Shown piece after piece: positions 31,842 to 43,400 of a stretch of 64,000 nucleotides of DNA (positions within the stretch are counted from its first letter, which is position 1; each line of letters opens with the position of its first letter). The translations under genes were made by a program, and so were the position numbers. The stretch is from positions 515,704 to 579,703 of the forward strand of contig NW_015622544.1 of NCBI RefSeq assembly GCF_000835495.1. Reading direction: 5' to 3'. The stretch comes from Cladophialophora immunda (Eukaryota > Ascomycota > Eurotiomycetes > Chaetothyriales > Herpotrichiellaceae). A model generated the notes under the pieces. The model was not told the DNA's origin. It worked only from the letters and a program-made list of their open reading frames with translations, and made no database searches.

Positions 31842-32702
31842 ATGTTCAAAAACCCACCGGCCTATGTACCAGGCGATGGAGGCATTGCACGCTTCCGAGA
31901 CCAACACAAGCGGCTCGGCCGGGCGTTGTTGGGCACGGTGCTGACCGTCCAAGCCCCCATTGTTGCTATGCTAGCTGCTCAGGCGTTCGACTTCGTGATG
32001 ATCGACATGGAGCACTCTCCCATGTCGGCGGAACAAATGACTCAGATGGTGCACGGCGTGGTGGCAGCCTCCAAAGGCAAATGTTCGGCCATCGTCCGCG
32101 TTCCTTCTCACGACGTCGAATGGATCAAATGGGCGTTGGACAGCGGCGCGGCAGGGATCATCATCCCAATGGTCAACAACGCGGCTGAGATGGAACGCAT
32201 CATTTCCCATGCAATCTACCCTCCGAGGGGCAAACGGAGCTTTGGCCCTTTCAACGCCGCCTTTGGCAGACAGCTGCTCGGCACGCAATTCGGCACCTAC
32301 TACGACATGGCCCAAGACGACGGAGTGGCAATTCTCCCCATCATCGAGTCTGCAGAAGGAATCAAGAACGCCGACGCCATCATGGCCGTGCGCGGCGTGA
32401 CCGGGGCTTTCATTGGACCCTACGACCTGCGCCTGTCTCTTGGATTGCCAGGAGGGGTGGACGGTCCCGAGCCAGAGTTTACCCGGGCCCTATCGACTGT
32501 GCTTGCTGCCGCTGAGAAGCACGGAAAAGTCGTCGGCTCCATGGCGACTTCCTCGGAGATGGTGGCCACGCGGGCGGCCATGGGCATGACTTTCCTGCTC
32601 GTGACGTTGGACTATAATGTTTTGGTCGCGGGCTTTGCATCGGCGGTGGAACAGAGCAAAGAAGCATTGAAGAAAGTCGGACGTATTCCGTCGCGTCTGT
32701 AA
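31842..32702 (+). CDS. HpcH/HpaI-family aldolase
   Basis: A single exon of 286 residues. The family cleaves 4-hydroxy-2-oxo acids to pyruvate (or a related oxo acid) and an aldehyde with a divalent metal. Visible motifs are FVMIDMEHSPMS (metal/catalytic region), IVRVPSHDVEWIKWALDSGA with the substrate-binding arginine, AAGIIIPMVNNAAEM, and GAFIGPYDLRLSLGLPGG near the C-terminus. The histidine and acid pattern looks intact. Short N-terminal addition only, so probably cytosolic. With the neighbouring dioxygenase and 2-hydroxy-acid dehydrogenase it could complete a route from a hydroxylated acid through a 2-oxo acid to small C2-C4 units. Confidence 0.93.
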   Translation: MFKNPPAYVPGDGGIARFRDQHKRLGRALLGTVLTVQAPIVAMLAAQAFDFVMIDMEHSPMSAEQMTQMVHGVVAASKGKCSAIVRVPSHDVEWIKWALDSGAAGIIIPMVNNAAEMERIISHAIYPPRGKRSFGPFNAAFGRQLLGTQFGTYYDMAQDDGVAILPIIESAEGIKNADAIMAVRGVTGAFIGPYDLRLSLGLPGGVDGPEPEFTRALSTVLAAAEKHGKVVGSMATSSEMVATRAAMGMTFLLVTLDYNVLVAGFASAVEQSKEALKKVGRIPSRL

Positions 32703-33748
32703 GCAGCAAGGGAGTCTATCAAATAAAGCATGTCATTATTAGTGAGTAGACCCCAGTCAGTCGTCCGGATCGTTGTTCTCGAGGCACGGCTATTAGGAAT
32801 GTCCCACAACAGATCCGTATTTTTAAACGCGTTTAAAATTTACCCCGTCTTACTAGGTCGATACTAGCTGGTCAGGCGCTTAATCGCAGTTGCTGAGCTA
32901 CCACAGGGATTATGAGCATGGCTTGAAGAATGAGGGGTACAGTGTTTGAATTGCTACTACCAACAACCATGTTTGCTCTCGTCATTACCTGGCTGCTTGC
33001 TCGATGGCAAGCTGCTCCGAATTATGCATGCTGGTTGTGCTTATCGCTTCATACCAGCTATATTTGCCAATGCCGGGACCAGTGCCTATATCCCACGTCG
33101 TGCTGTTATACATAGCACTGCGTACAACGGTTGCAATTCCTCCGCTGGCTATATCGCTGTGTTTCCGAATGCGGCGTATATCTGTGGATACCGGGAGTTT
33201 GGGACCCACTGCCTCCTTTGGCGCCTGTGGAGCCTCCCATATTCCATCTTCAGGACGGGATCAGCGCAGCCAGCAACAGCTCTTTCTGCACTAGTCCCTC
33301 CATTCTCTCTTTCCATACGAGTAGATTGAACCCCACTTTACTCCTACGACGTTCAGTTGATGATATTCGAACACCAGACAAGAAGTGTTCAACTTAAGCA
33401 ACCTCATGATTACGGTCAAATCGCCAAGCCTGTGGATGTGGGCGATACTCTCACACACAGCTATCAGGCGTGCGAGCGTACAACATATGTTACACGAGAG
33501 TCAGTTTCCCTACAAAGACTCACCAGTAGACTCGCACGACAACGCCATCCAACAATCACATCCATTATACCTTCCATGTCTCCCACCTCCTTCCCGTCCT
33601 GACCTATCACGATGACCACGATACGTTCGACAGCGGGGATAAACTGGAGTCAATAGATGGTCATTTTCAATTGTGCCGGTGACATTAGATTGATACGGAA
33701 TACATAACCAGAGTGGTGACTAGACTCGTCGACGTGGTTCCGCAGAAT
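32703..33748. other. Spacer between aldolase and membrane protein genes
   Basis: 1.05 kb with only short ORFs lacking domains. Right part is the 3' flank of the minus-strand membrane protein gene. Confidence 0.45.
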
Positions 33749-34612
33749 TCAACCATTCAACCTCAGCGGCCCTCCCCTTCCCGTGTGGTCATGATAGTGA
33801 AGCTCATTGACGTAAACGTTCACGGGTCGCCCTCGCTCAATCTCGCCCGCGACGCTCATCATGTCGTGATTCCTCCGCACCACCAGATCTCGACTATGTC
33901 CGATATTTTGATCCCTCTGAACCTCATATTGCCGTTGCTTGTGGAAGTGATGTTTTGTGCAGATCCACAGACCAATGGCGGCCACCGCGGCGACGACGCC
34001 TGCAATGGCGCCGATGATGGCGCCGATGTTGCTGCTGTTTGAACCGCTTCCCTTGCTGGTGTCTCCGTTGCCGCCACTTCCTCCTGACGAAGTGGCGGTA
34101 GAAGATGCTTCGCCAGATGCTGAAAAGGCTGCGTTGAGGTATCGTGTCGACACTCCACCGTCGCCTGTGATGGTTGGGGTAGCCAGTATTGTTATTGGGT
34201 CAGCAGCTCTTGTGTTGCACTCCCAATGCGTGTAGAAGTAGTCGCTCCAATATAGGGAGATGGTCGCACAATACGGGGTGTCGGCATGACTGCCAAAGTT
34301 CTCGTCAGACCCTCTGGCGTCGCTCAGAAACAGGTTGTCAACCCACCAGGCTATGACTCCGACGGTAGGAGTCGCACCCTGCTCTTCCATTTCCACACAT
34401 GTCGTCGGCAGGATGGTGCTGGCGCCACTTGTACATCCAAAAACGCCAGGGAATTGCCATTGGACACACCCGAACCCCGAACTGCAGGCGACAGGCGAGT
34501 CTGGAGGCTGATCAGCAATTTGGTGACCCCATGGCGACTTTAATCGCTTCATAGGTGAGGCGCTGGGGAACCTACTAAAATCTCCATTGTTGTAACCACA
34601 CAGAGCCGTCAT
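33749..34612 (-). CDS. Single-pass membrane protein of unknown function
   Basis: The open frame gives about 287 residues from the first ATG at 34612, but the 5' end is uncertain: no signal peptide precedes the Cys-rich outer part, so an upstream exon is probably missing. The N-terminal half has scattered cysteines and aromatic residues (CSSGFGCVQWQFPGVFGC; HADTPYCATISLYWSDYFYT). A Gly/Ser/Thr-rich linker leads to one membrane segment, IGAIIGAIAGVVAAVAAIGL, then the basic cytosolic sequence CTKHHFHKQRQY and a His-containing tail. This is the layout of fungal wall-anchored sensor-like or SKG6-type proteins. I do not recognise the outer domain. A possible intron lies around 34482-34575. Confidence 0.6.
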   Translation of the reverse strand: MTALCGYNNGDFSRFPSASPMKRLKSPWGHQIADQPPDSPVACSSGFGCVQWQFPGVFGCTSGASTILPTTCVEMEEQGATPTVGVIAWWVDNLFLSDARGSDENFGSHADTPYCATISLYWSDYFYTHWECNTRAADPITILATPTITGDGGVSTRYLNAAFSASGEASSTATSSGGSGGNGDTSKGSGSNSSNIGAIIGAIAGVVAAVAAIGLWICTKHHFHKQRQYEVQRDQNIGHSRDLVVRRNHDMMSVAGEIERGRPVNVYVNELHYHDHTGRGGPLRLNG

Positions 34613-36764
34613 TGCTGCCACTGGAAAGACAAGTGCACAAACATGGGGAATATCAGGGGTTAATACAGACCCTGGACCGGGACCCTGGAATTTTTGCTAT
34701 CTTCGCTATCGACCATCTCGGGCCTCTGGGCCAACTGCACCCGCCCAGCGAGGCAGCGCCTGGGGCCAATAAACGGACGCTTAGGACGTGCCGTGGGAGG
34801 TTTCCCTGATACGTCCATGATTGCCCGGTGAAGCTGGTGCGTCGAGAAGGCTAGGGGGAAGAGGGGCGCCTAACCTACGCCCAATTTCTTGGGATACATC
34901 GTGTTCGCATGGATTTTGCCTCCGGATGGCGTTTTAGCATGTCCGCACTCTTTTGCCTTGCCGGTGAAAAAGGGCGGTGAAAGCCCATCACAGCCCTGCG
35001 TGATGCTGAGTGCGCCTTAGGTCTCAACCCTATTGCTGCACGCCATCCAACCCAACATCGAGAAAAGACCATGCCGCATCCACGCAGAAACAAGGCGCGT
35101 GGCAGCAGGGCTGAGGCTCAACCCTTCTCGGCTCTCAAAGATGAAGGAAGGAAGTGTTAATGGCAACGAGGGTTACACGAAGTTGAGAAAGACCGCATGC
35201 TGGGCCGGCCAGTACTCAAAACAAGACTAGAACCCCGATCGACTCTCAGTCCATGTTGAAACAAGAACGAGGCCAGGCCCAGCCCTTGTTGTCTGGCGTG
35301 AACCAACCACAGCCCACTCTTCGAAGGCTGTTCCGGCACAAGTCTCCCACTGCAAACCTCAGCCCACTTGAGGCATGTCTCTCGCCGCAGGAATCCATAT
35401 TCACCAGACATGGGGCAATGTTGGCTTGCTTGGACCTCGCTTCCGTCTGACAAATTTGCTTCGCATCACCGTCAAAGACAGTGTCACCAATGGCATAGTT
35501 GCAGGGCCTATAATGCTAAAAGTGCAAACCACCATGGATTCAGCCTGATCAACCAAATTAACCCGGGGTTTTCTGCACCGCGCTCGCCTTCGCACCGGCG
35601 TAGTCTTCCTGTTACGTCTCATCATAGCCTTGGTAGCACGGAAACACATAAATCCATAAGCTAAGAGACCGACCGAGAAAAGCAAGGTGAGCTGTTGACC
35701 GGTACATGACATGAAAAGATGTTTCCCTCTGCCTTGACTCGAGCAACCCATCACAACTGGCTGTCGGCAGGAATGGGATTATCCCGGGGCTGGACATCGC
35801 ATCCTCCCCTGTGGTGGTGCAGGGGGGGCGAGGAGATTAGGTACAGTTTTCCACAGAATTGCACCCGACGACTGCCAAAAAGGCAGCTTATCGTGCCCGA
35901 TTAGGCTCTCCAGAAGAGACCCCTGCCTGGCTAGGTGGAACGGGCAGGGCCGCCTCACTAACCTAAGCCTTCGTTGATGAGGCAGGGCTTGGAGAAGAAT
36001 CTCTTGGTGTCACCATCTGCCAGCAACCAGTCTTGTGTACCTCAGGTGATCGGCGATTGCTCCTCTCCTACTATAGCTGCCATGACTTATATGTTACAGC
36101 ACATAGCATGGAGAAGGTTGAGATTCAGTCACCTCGATGATGGCCTTTCTTTTGATTGCGCAACGCACGTGCGAGTGACTAGGCGATTACTAAGTCCCAA
36201 CCGCCTCCTTCCGGCCTTAGAAATGGCTCTCGAGACTGCCATTTGGTTCTCTGGTGATCACTGAGAGCGGGCGGCAGCTTCCCCCTCGCTGTTTGCAGAG
36301 TTATGGCCTGATAAAGAAGGAGGTTGCAGCGTATCAGAGATGCCGTGTGCCGAACTTCAGAAGATGGTCGAACAAGAGCACCAATCGAGTGCCTTTCACA
36401 GCGACGGTGCATCAGCTCGTTCTCTGGGGTAGAACCACGACTGTCGAGCTCATTCGTCCGGGCATCCTCCTCAATCCTTCGGCGAGATCCTCCTAGCGAA
36501 GAGCTTCACCTATCCAAGCTTTTTCTCACAATGGTTCTAGCACTATTACGGTGGAGAGATTTCCTCCTCGGCTGAGGGACCGTACTGCCTTGTTTCTCTG
36601 TCCTTAGCTGTATTAGTATGGATAAACCCTCATCGACCAGGAAGACGGAGAAAGATTTCTTCGAGATCATCTCTGGTGACTGACGGTGTCCTGAGAAGTA
36701 TTGTCCAAAACTTCAGGTCTTGCCCCAAATTGCACTGGGACCACGAACTTTCCTCTGAGCGACC
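34613..36764. other. Gene-poor spacer of 2.15 kb
   Basis: No supported gene. The best candidate, a minus-strand ORF 35401-35751 with two hydrophobic stretches, has no family resemblance. Short ORFs on both strands are not joined by convincing splice sites. Confidence 0.45.
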
Positions 36765-38677
36765 ATGCCCCTTCACTTATCATACATCCCCTACGTCCCC
36801 GACAAAAGTCGGTCTCGAAACGACTATGAGCTCCTTCGGTCCAAAGCACGCTCACACGCAGCCAAGTTCAGGCATCGAAACAATGCCAACACCATTGTCT
36901 TGAGCAAGCATTGCTGGTCAGCGCCAACATATCCGAATTATCTCAGACACCGCACCAGCACAGCTTCGAGCAAGCCGAACGGATGGAATCCATCGTGCGA
37001 TGGAGAGCGTCCTTGTTCGTACTCGCCTCGAATACGCGTGGAGCAGCTGTTGATGGAAGAGGACCAAGAGATTAAGAAGATAAATGTTGGGCAACTCGTG
37101 GTGGCAGACAACGACGACTCCAAGGCTGAGCTCGACAGGGTTCGAGCCGGCTCACTGGCACAACCGGCCAAGCCCGAGACCGAATTGATATCTTCAAATC
37201 CATGGCATTGGACAAGGGGGGCACGAGTTGATCCATTCGATTGTATTTCTGGAAGCGACCGTCACGGAGCCTCCCTCGCCATCGACTTCCGTAAGTGAAA
37301 GAGTCTATCCTGTCACGAAATACGGCGATTTAACACGAGTCCAGTAATACACTATGTCATGCCAACGGGTGGGTTGTCCCTTTCACAGCAAGAACAAAGA
37401 GAGAATTGGCCAAGTAGATATGAATGAGCCCTCGAGCACCGCTGATCGTTGGTCACAGTTGCCTCAATCAACGAAGCCTTCAATGTCGTCAACGTTTACG
37501 GGCACTGGGTGCTCGAGAATATGGCCAAATACGAGGACTTCTTTCACGTACTACTTGGCCTGACGAAAGTTGCTCACACAGCAATCGCATGTCCGGGATC
37601 TCCCTTGCCACAAGATGCCTTCATCCATGCAGGACATGCAATGTCCAAGTTGAGAGCCAGGCTGGCGAAACCCAACGCTCGGGCGGACGACGGTGCCATC
37701 CTGACAATCCTGTACCTGGCAATGTTCGAGAGAGGTCTTGGAAATGAAGCAGCTTTCAAGGCACATAGAGCCCAGGTCGACCAAATGGTGGCCTCACGAG
37801 GCGGCGTCAGTCGCTTGGGGGTTGACAGTTCAGCTCGGGCAACCTTGACAGTGTAAGTGCTCGTCCTGCCTCCCTGCTCAGAGGGCGCGTCTCCTGCGCT
37901 GGGATCGGCTGCGACTGACCCTGTTCATTCAGACTTCTATCCCTCTCCGGAGACCAGCCGTCCGACTCACCGCTTAGCCAGCCTCTCACAACGAAGCTGG
38001 CTATACGACGAGCTCCTCGTTTTCGATACGAAGATGATGTGAAGATAACTGAGAAACTCCCGTGCGGGTTTCGGAACCTCGCGAGAGCAGGAGCGCTCTC
38101 ATCTGAGACTCTCCAAATCATCAACAGAATCAGCATCAAGCGGGACTGGGGCCCGCAGGATCCAGCCTACAAGGAAAAACAAGGCGAGGAAAAGTCAAAA
38201 GTCTACCGGCCTGTAGCGGGCCAAGCATGGAATTTCTGGGATGCCTGCACAGCGTTCAGAACCCCTGAAGGGCCTGGGGGACCCTCGCTGGAGAAGATGA
38301 TCTGCCTCGCTTTGTTTCGCTACTGTGCCAATCGCGCCAATCGCTTGCGGCCGAAGGCGTGCATCTACCATTCGGCCACGACGCAGTTGACAGCTCGACT
38401 GCCGAAGTTCAGGGTGTCCAACTCCCGCACCGAGCGGGACTGCTTGATTTGGATCTGGCTTGTGGCGATCGATTCTTGGGCGATGGCGCAGAATTCTCCC
38501 GAGCTGTCCCCCGAAGGGTCGCGGCTGTTGTCCGAGATGCGCAAGGCATTGCCGGAGCTTCGGGACTGGGAGTGGTGGGACTTGGAGTCTCTGGGGCAGA
38601 AGTTCTTCTGGCGCGATGACATCCGGGTCCTCTTGAAGGCGACCTGGAAATCGCCGGACCTGCGAAAGGACTTCTAA
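36765..38677 (+). CDS. Fungal transcription-factor-like protein lacking a zinc cluster
   Basis: Four exons, 36765-37290, 37345-37368, 37459-37852 and 37933-38677, close to 562 residues. Exon 2 is only 24 bases but keeps frame: DFLIHYVMPT then VASINEAFNVVNVYGHWVLE. The basic segment SRSRNDYELLRSKARSHAAK near the N-terminus and the phrase RGARVDPFDCIS are hallmarks of a large fungal family that keeps the regulatory-domain helices of Zn2Cys6 proteins but has no DNA-binding fingers. The C-terminal half is helical and Trp-rich (ERDCLIWIWLVAIDSWAMA). The biochemical role of the family is unknown; some members sit near secondary-metabolite or catabolic genes. Exon joins are inferred from splice motifs and phase. 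Confidence 0.8.
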
Positions 38678-39365
38678 GTTGCGTTTTGGGGAACTGTGGC
38701 TGAGCCCCCTTGCGCTGGGGGGAGGTATTTGGCGAACGACCACTTCGCTTGGAGTGGCACGCATGTTACAAGACGCTCATTGTACAATAGAGTACTAAAA
38801 ACTTAGATGGGTTTGCGTGGCGTTGATCACGAGGTCTGGCGCATTCAGGAGTTCAAGCCCTGCCCGTTTGCATCGTTACCTAGGTTACAACGACCCTGTC
38901 GTTGGGGAAGGATGAAGCAAACTTCCTCGGCTGCGAGCAGAATGTGAATTTCACGACAAAAGCTCTGTGTGCTGTCGACTACACTTCATCCCGTACGACA
39001 AGTTGCTCCACATCTGTCGAATTGGGCCAGCTTGTCCCAGAGGCCCATGGTTAGAGCGGGGACCGACTCCACCGCAATAGACGTGTGAGTCCAGGTACGG
39101 AGTATTACAGCCTTATCTCTTACGGGTAGAGATGGAAGCCAACGAGCCCAGCTATGATGATTGGCTGAGATGCCGGAGGAAGACCCTGATTGGTCCACAG
39201 CCACAACGCCCCCCGTCCCCCCCTTTTTAACTCTCGCCAAAAAGTCTTCCGCTCGCAACATCTTGAGGCAAGCGAAAGCGTTGGTCAATTGACTAATTGA
39301 TTAAATGATGGATGGTGACTGGGGTGAGACAGTATTTGCAACAGAAGCACTCACCATGCACGCCA

Positions 39366-39386
39366 CAGAAAAACAAAAAAGCAAAA
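39366..39386 (-). terminator. Pol III T-run terminators of the 5S gene
   Basis: Three T runs of five or six (as read on the minus strand) follow the 3' end of the 5S gene, the usual RNA polymerase III stop signal. Confidence 0.75.
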
Positions 39387-39505
39387 ACAATCAACAATCA
39401 GGATTCCCACCTGGTCACCCACGGTAGTACTAACTGATCGGCATGTGGCTTAAGTACGGCTGAGCGAACGGGAAGCCCTGTTTTCCACATCCTGTGGTCG
39501 ATTGC
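39387..39505 (-). rRNA. 5S ribosomal RNA gene
   Basis: On the minus strand, 119 bases match the fungal 5S pattern: GATGTGGAAAACAGGGCTTC near the 5' part, then the internal control region with GCTCAGCCGTACTTAAGCC, and GTGGGTGACCAGGTGGGAAT towards the 3' part. The terminal stem pairs 5' GCAATC with 3' GATTGT, and an inner stem pairs GATCAG with CTGATT, so the fold is preserved although the stem bases differ from textbook ascomycete 5S. A run of T follows directly (RNA polymerase III terminator). Dispersed single 5S genes are normal in filamentous ascomycetes. RNA-level activity is inferred. Confidence 0.88.
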
Positions 39506-40487
39506 GGGAGGATTTGTGCTTTTCCAAATCATATATCCATGCTTGCCCTCACACCCACAAAAATTCCTCGACAACCTATACTTGATGAAAAGTTCTTGCA
39601 GAGAAGCCCAAAGAAAATGTTAATTTCCTTTTCTATTTGGGATAAAATGCCGTTGAGACACTCCTTTTTGTGACAACTGGCACAAGCTGGAGGATCGCAC
39701 GATGTGTGGTCTGCAAGTTGAGCCAAAAATGGTCAAGACAACTAACTAACAAGAGGACCAAGACATCTGCGATATAGCACTGCGACTCGAAGCCCACTCA
39801 CTGCCACGCCAGCCTCGGGTCAGTAGGCTTGGAGGTCAGCCTTTTGTGGACTTTAAGGAAACCGGTGATACTCCCAATGGGATCATGCTCTTTGGTAGGC
39901 CGCCACTGATTTACAACCATGCATTGGACTAACGTGACTAAATCTCCTCCTTAGTGAAGAACACGTCCGCTCCAACATTGCACATTACTTGTATCCGAAA
40001 TGTCGACGTTCCACTGCCGCGGGGTGTCTACATGGCAGAAATAAAACAAATGGGGGTGGGAAAGACGGAGAGAACCAAAACAAGGTCGAACCGAGTCTGG
40101 TCCCATGTGTGTCCAGCTCCGCCTTGACATTAACATTGACATGGTCAGAGACCGCAGAAACGCCGCGCCCAAATTAGCAATTCCTCTGCAAGAAGCACGG
40201 GAAGCCCAAGTGCTCTAGTAAACTCCGCAGTGCTATGCCCAAAAAGGTGTGTATAATTACTCGCCTGAGCCTTCCTCGACTTTGCTTCTTTGCCGACCAA
40301 GACGCCGGCGATGAGGGTCCTTGCTCTAGCTTGCTTCTTCCTCGACCAATGTCTAGGCCATAGACGCCAACCACTCATGGATTAGTCGGTTGTCCCTTCC
40401 ACGTGCAATCATCAGAAACGTTGCTTTTGATTCTCGCTTCCGCGACCAAGATTATCCCAGCCCTGTGGCGGAATCAAGTCGACCATT

Positions 40488-43400
40488 TCACTGTGCCATC
40501 ATAGCTTCAGAGTCACCGATCGCCCCCTCGGGAAGGCCTCCTTGTTCTTGCTGAGCCATGGCTTGAGCGGAGACGATTTCCGCCAGGCGTTTGAGACGAG
40601 GTGTCTGGAGCCCTGTTTGATTCCCATGTCAGTACGATCGATGAATAGCCTGAGTGGCATCGCCTCAAACGGGCTCGCAAAAGGTTAAGAGGCCGGGGGA
40701 ATACTTACATGATGGAGTATACGTCTCCAGCGCAGTGATGACTCTTGGCTCAGCAATCTCATAGGGTCCACTGTCTTCCATGTCCACAGGAGCTAGCAAC
40801 AGGACATCGCTCTTCTCTGTAACCCTCGACGCAACAGCTTTCATGATTTCACCATTAATGGGCTGTTCATAATCGGCGACGAGGTATTGGTTGAGCAACT
40901 TCTGGATTTGATTGGGCGACAACATCCAGCAGATATCCTGGATGATTTCGATGTCGTTGAGAGTGGCTTTCTTGAGCTGGAGTAACTTGGTGGCCTGCAT
41001 GAGATGCTCGAGTTGAAGAGTCCCCTCGGGCATGTCGTGGGACTTGCACCACTCTTCGATACGAGTGATGTTGTAGTTGATTTGCAAACCGCGTTTCCAC
41101 GACAAGAAGTTGCGACGCATAAGCAGATCATTGAAGGCGGTCACACCCACAAGACGAAGCAGTTCAGTCACCGTTTGCGTGATAATGCTGTCTTCGAGAT
41201 AGTACGCTTTCATGGCCTTGAAGACGTTGTTCAGGAGGCTGAGGAGGTTGTCCATGCTATACGCGGGAGTATTATTCGATGGTAGCAATTTGCCCAAGAA
41301 GCGGTTGCTTTCATTGGTGACGAAACCAGGCAGCGACTGTGATTCGATGATGGCGGGCACAATCATCTTGTGCAGCTTCTTCTTCAGCACTTTCATCCAG
41401 GTATGATAGATGTTGAACTCGAGAGATTCCAGATCGTGCTTGACAATCTCAAGTAACCGGTCGTACTCGTAGTTGTCGGTCTTTTGCGCCTCATACCAGT
41501 CTTCGGCGAGGAAGACAAAGGACAGCATCTCATGCACGTTGGACAACCAGAATGCCCCGGGATTGATAGCTTCGTCGCCTTCGTGTTGCATGACTTCTTG
41601 CTGGATGGACTGCATGACGTTGGCTAGGAAGCGCTCCGATTCCTTGACGAAGCCGTTGTTCCACATCTCGGACGTGACCAGATTGATGAGGTACGAAGGG
41701 AACAGAACCTCTTTGTCTGTAGGGGCAGGATTGGCACCTGGTTGAGGGATCTTGATGCCTCGGATGAGACCCATAGTGACTTCATCGTTGAGTTCTTCTT
41801 CCTGAGCAAGGAGGTTCTCAAGCTCCATCTCGACACTGTCCAAACCAGGATTGAACGTAGAACCAGAGAGCGTCTTGGTATGAGAGTCGATCGCCATCGA
41901 AACAGGACGGGCGCTGTATGCAGCGCTATACCTGTCGAGTTCACTCCGTTCAGCAGCCCCTGCACTACGCCGCTTGAGAGGCTTCTTAGAAGAAACGAGG
42001 TTGATCAGGCCGTTCGCGAGCTGAGACGTGCCATTGGTATACTCACCGTTGACACCGTTCGTGGCGGGTGGAGGTGGCGCCCGTCGGGCAATCTCAAGCT
42101 GATCCTGCAGTTCGTTGATCTGTTGTCGCAGAGTGCCTCTCTCACTTTCATGTGTGGATACTGATTGTCGCAATGTCTCGAGCTCTGTGTTGGAAACCTT
42201 CAGTGACTCCCGAAGCTTGCGCTCTTCTTCCTGCAGTCTCTTCGCGTTACCCATATGTTCATCATGGCTGGCTTGCAATTTGGCGTGCTCTTCCTCCAAG
42301 GCAGATAAGCGCGCTGCTACGATACCAGCCTGGTTCGCCTCACTTTGAAGTTCGCGCGACCGCGTCTCCAACGCATTGTGTCTCGACCTCCAAGATTTTA
42401 GCTGATTCTCGTAATTCTCCAGTTGGGAAACCAAGCCCTTGTTCTCTCGCTTGAGCGCACCAAGAGACTGCGTAAGCTCCACGACCTTGTTCTCCAGTTT
42501 GTAGGAGATCTGTTTGAGATCACGAGCCTCTTCACGCATCTTCTTATAGTCGCGCCTGGCGACTCTGCCACGCCATAAGTTCTGTACAATGACCACCTTT
42601 CTGCGATATTGCCTCCAGGCACGTAATGCTCGCCACGAACGGAAAGCTCTTTGGATGACGACCGCGGCATTCCCAATGCGAGTTTCCAGGATATTTTTCC
42701 TGCAAAGATAGCCTTTGGCAATTGATTCGAACAGAATGACATCGTTTCTGATTCGAATATATTCTTTGCGCACTTTTTGCCCTCGCCACACTCTTTGGAT
42801 GTCTGTCGCCGCCTTGTTCCGCCTTGTTTCCTCGGTTTTCCTTCGAGCCAAGAATGCGCGGGTAGCTGCTTGGAAGTTGAGGATTGACTGTCTGGCGTCG
42901 AGGTATTTGTGCCGGTAGTATTTGGCGCGCAAGTTCTTCTGGATCATAATGGCACATTCCTTCAAACGAGCTGAACGAAGGTTCTCCAAAAAGGCCAACA
43001 TGCCTGCTCGGAAGAAAATCTTGGTCAGACCAAGTTGGTACTTGTCGGATTTTTCGTGGGCGGTCTTTCCAAGGGCTTTGACAAGAATGTTCTGCGCCAT
43101 CGTACGGATCTCGGTTGTCCATTCATTCGAACGGCACAACATGTAGTACCTGAGAGCAAATTCTTCGTACGTCCATCGTGTAGGATAACCGGCAGTACTG
43201 ATGCGGACGGTTTCCAAAACACCACAGGCCCGCAGCTGGCTCAACACCATGGGCCCTTCAAACTTCCATGAGACTTTTGCCTCGTTGGGTTTGATACATC
43301 GAATGTAGTGCGCATCGGTGGAGTTGATGGTTTGCATGAGTTCAATGAGAGAGCTCTTGAAGATGCCTCCCAGAGTAGGTTTGCGATTAACAGCGACACC

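Larger units (their letters stand above)
38678..40487. other. Spacer containing a 5S rRNA gene
   Basis: Apart from the 5S rRNA gene at 39387-39505, no gene is supported. Right part is the 3' flank of the myosin V gene. Confidence 0.5.

Noticed and set aside
35401..35751. 117-codon ORF starting MGCSSQ with two hydrophobic segments
   Set aside because: No family resemblance, and it lies in a long spacer where chance ORFs of this size are expected.
38820..38880. tRNA-like T-arm (AGTTCAAGCCC)
   Set aside because: No acceptor stem, D-arm or anticodon arm could be built around it.
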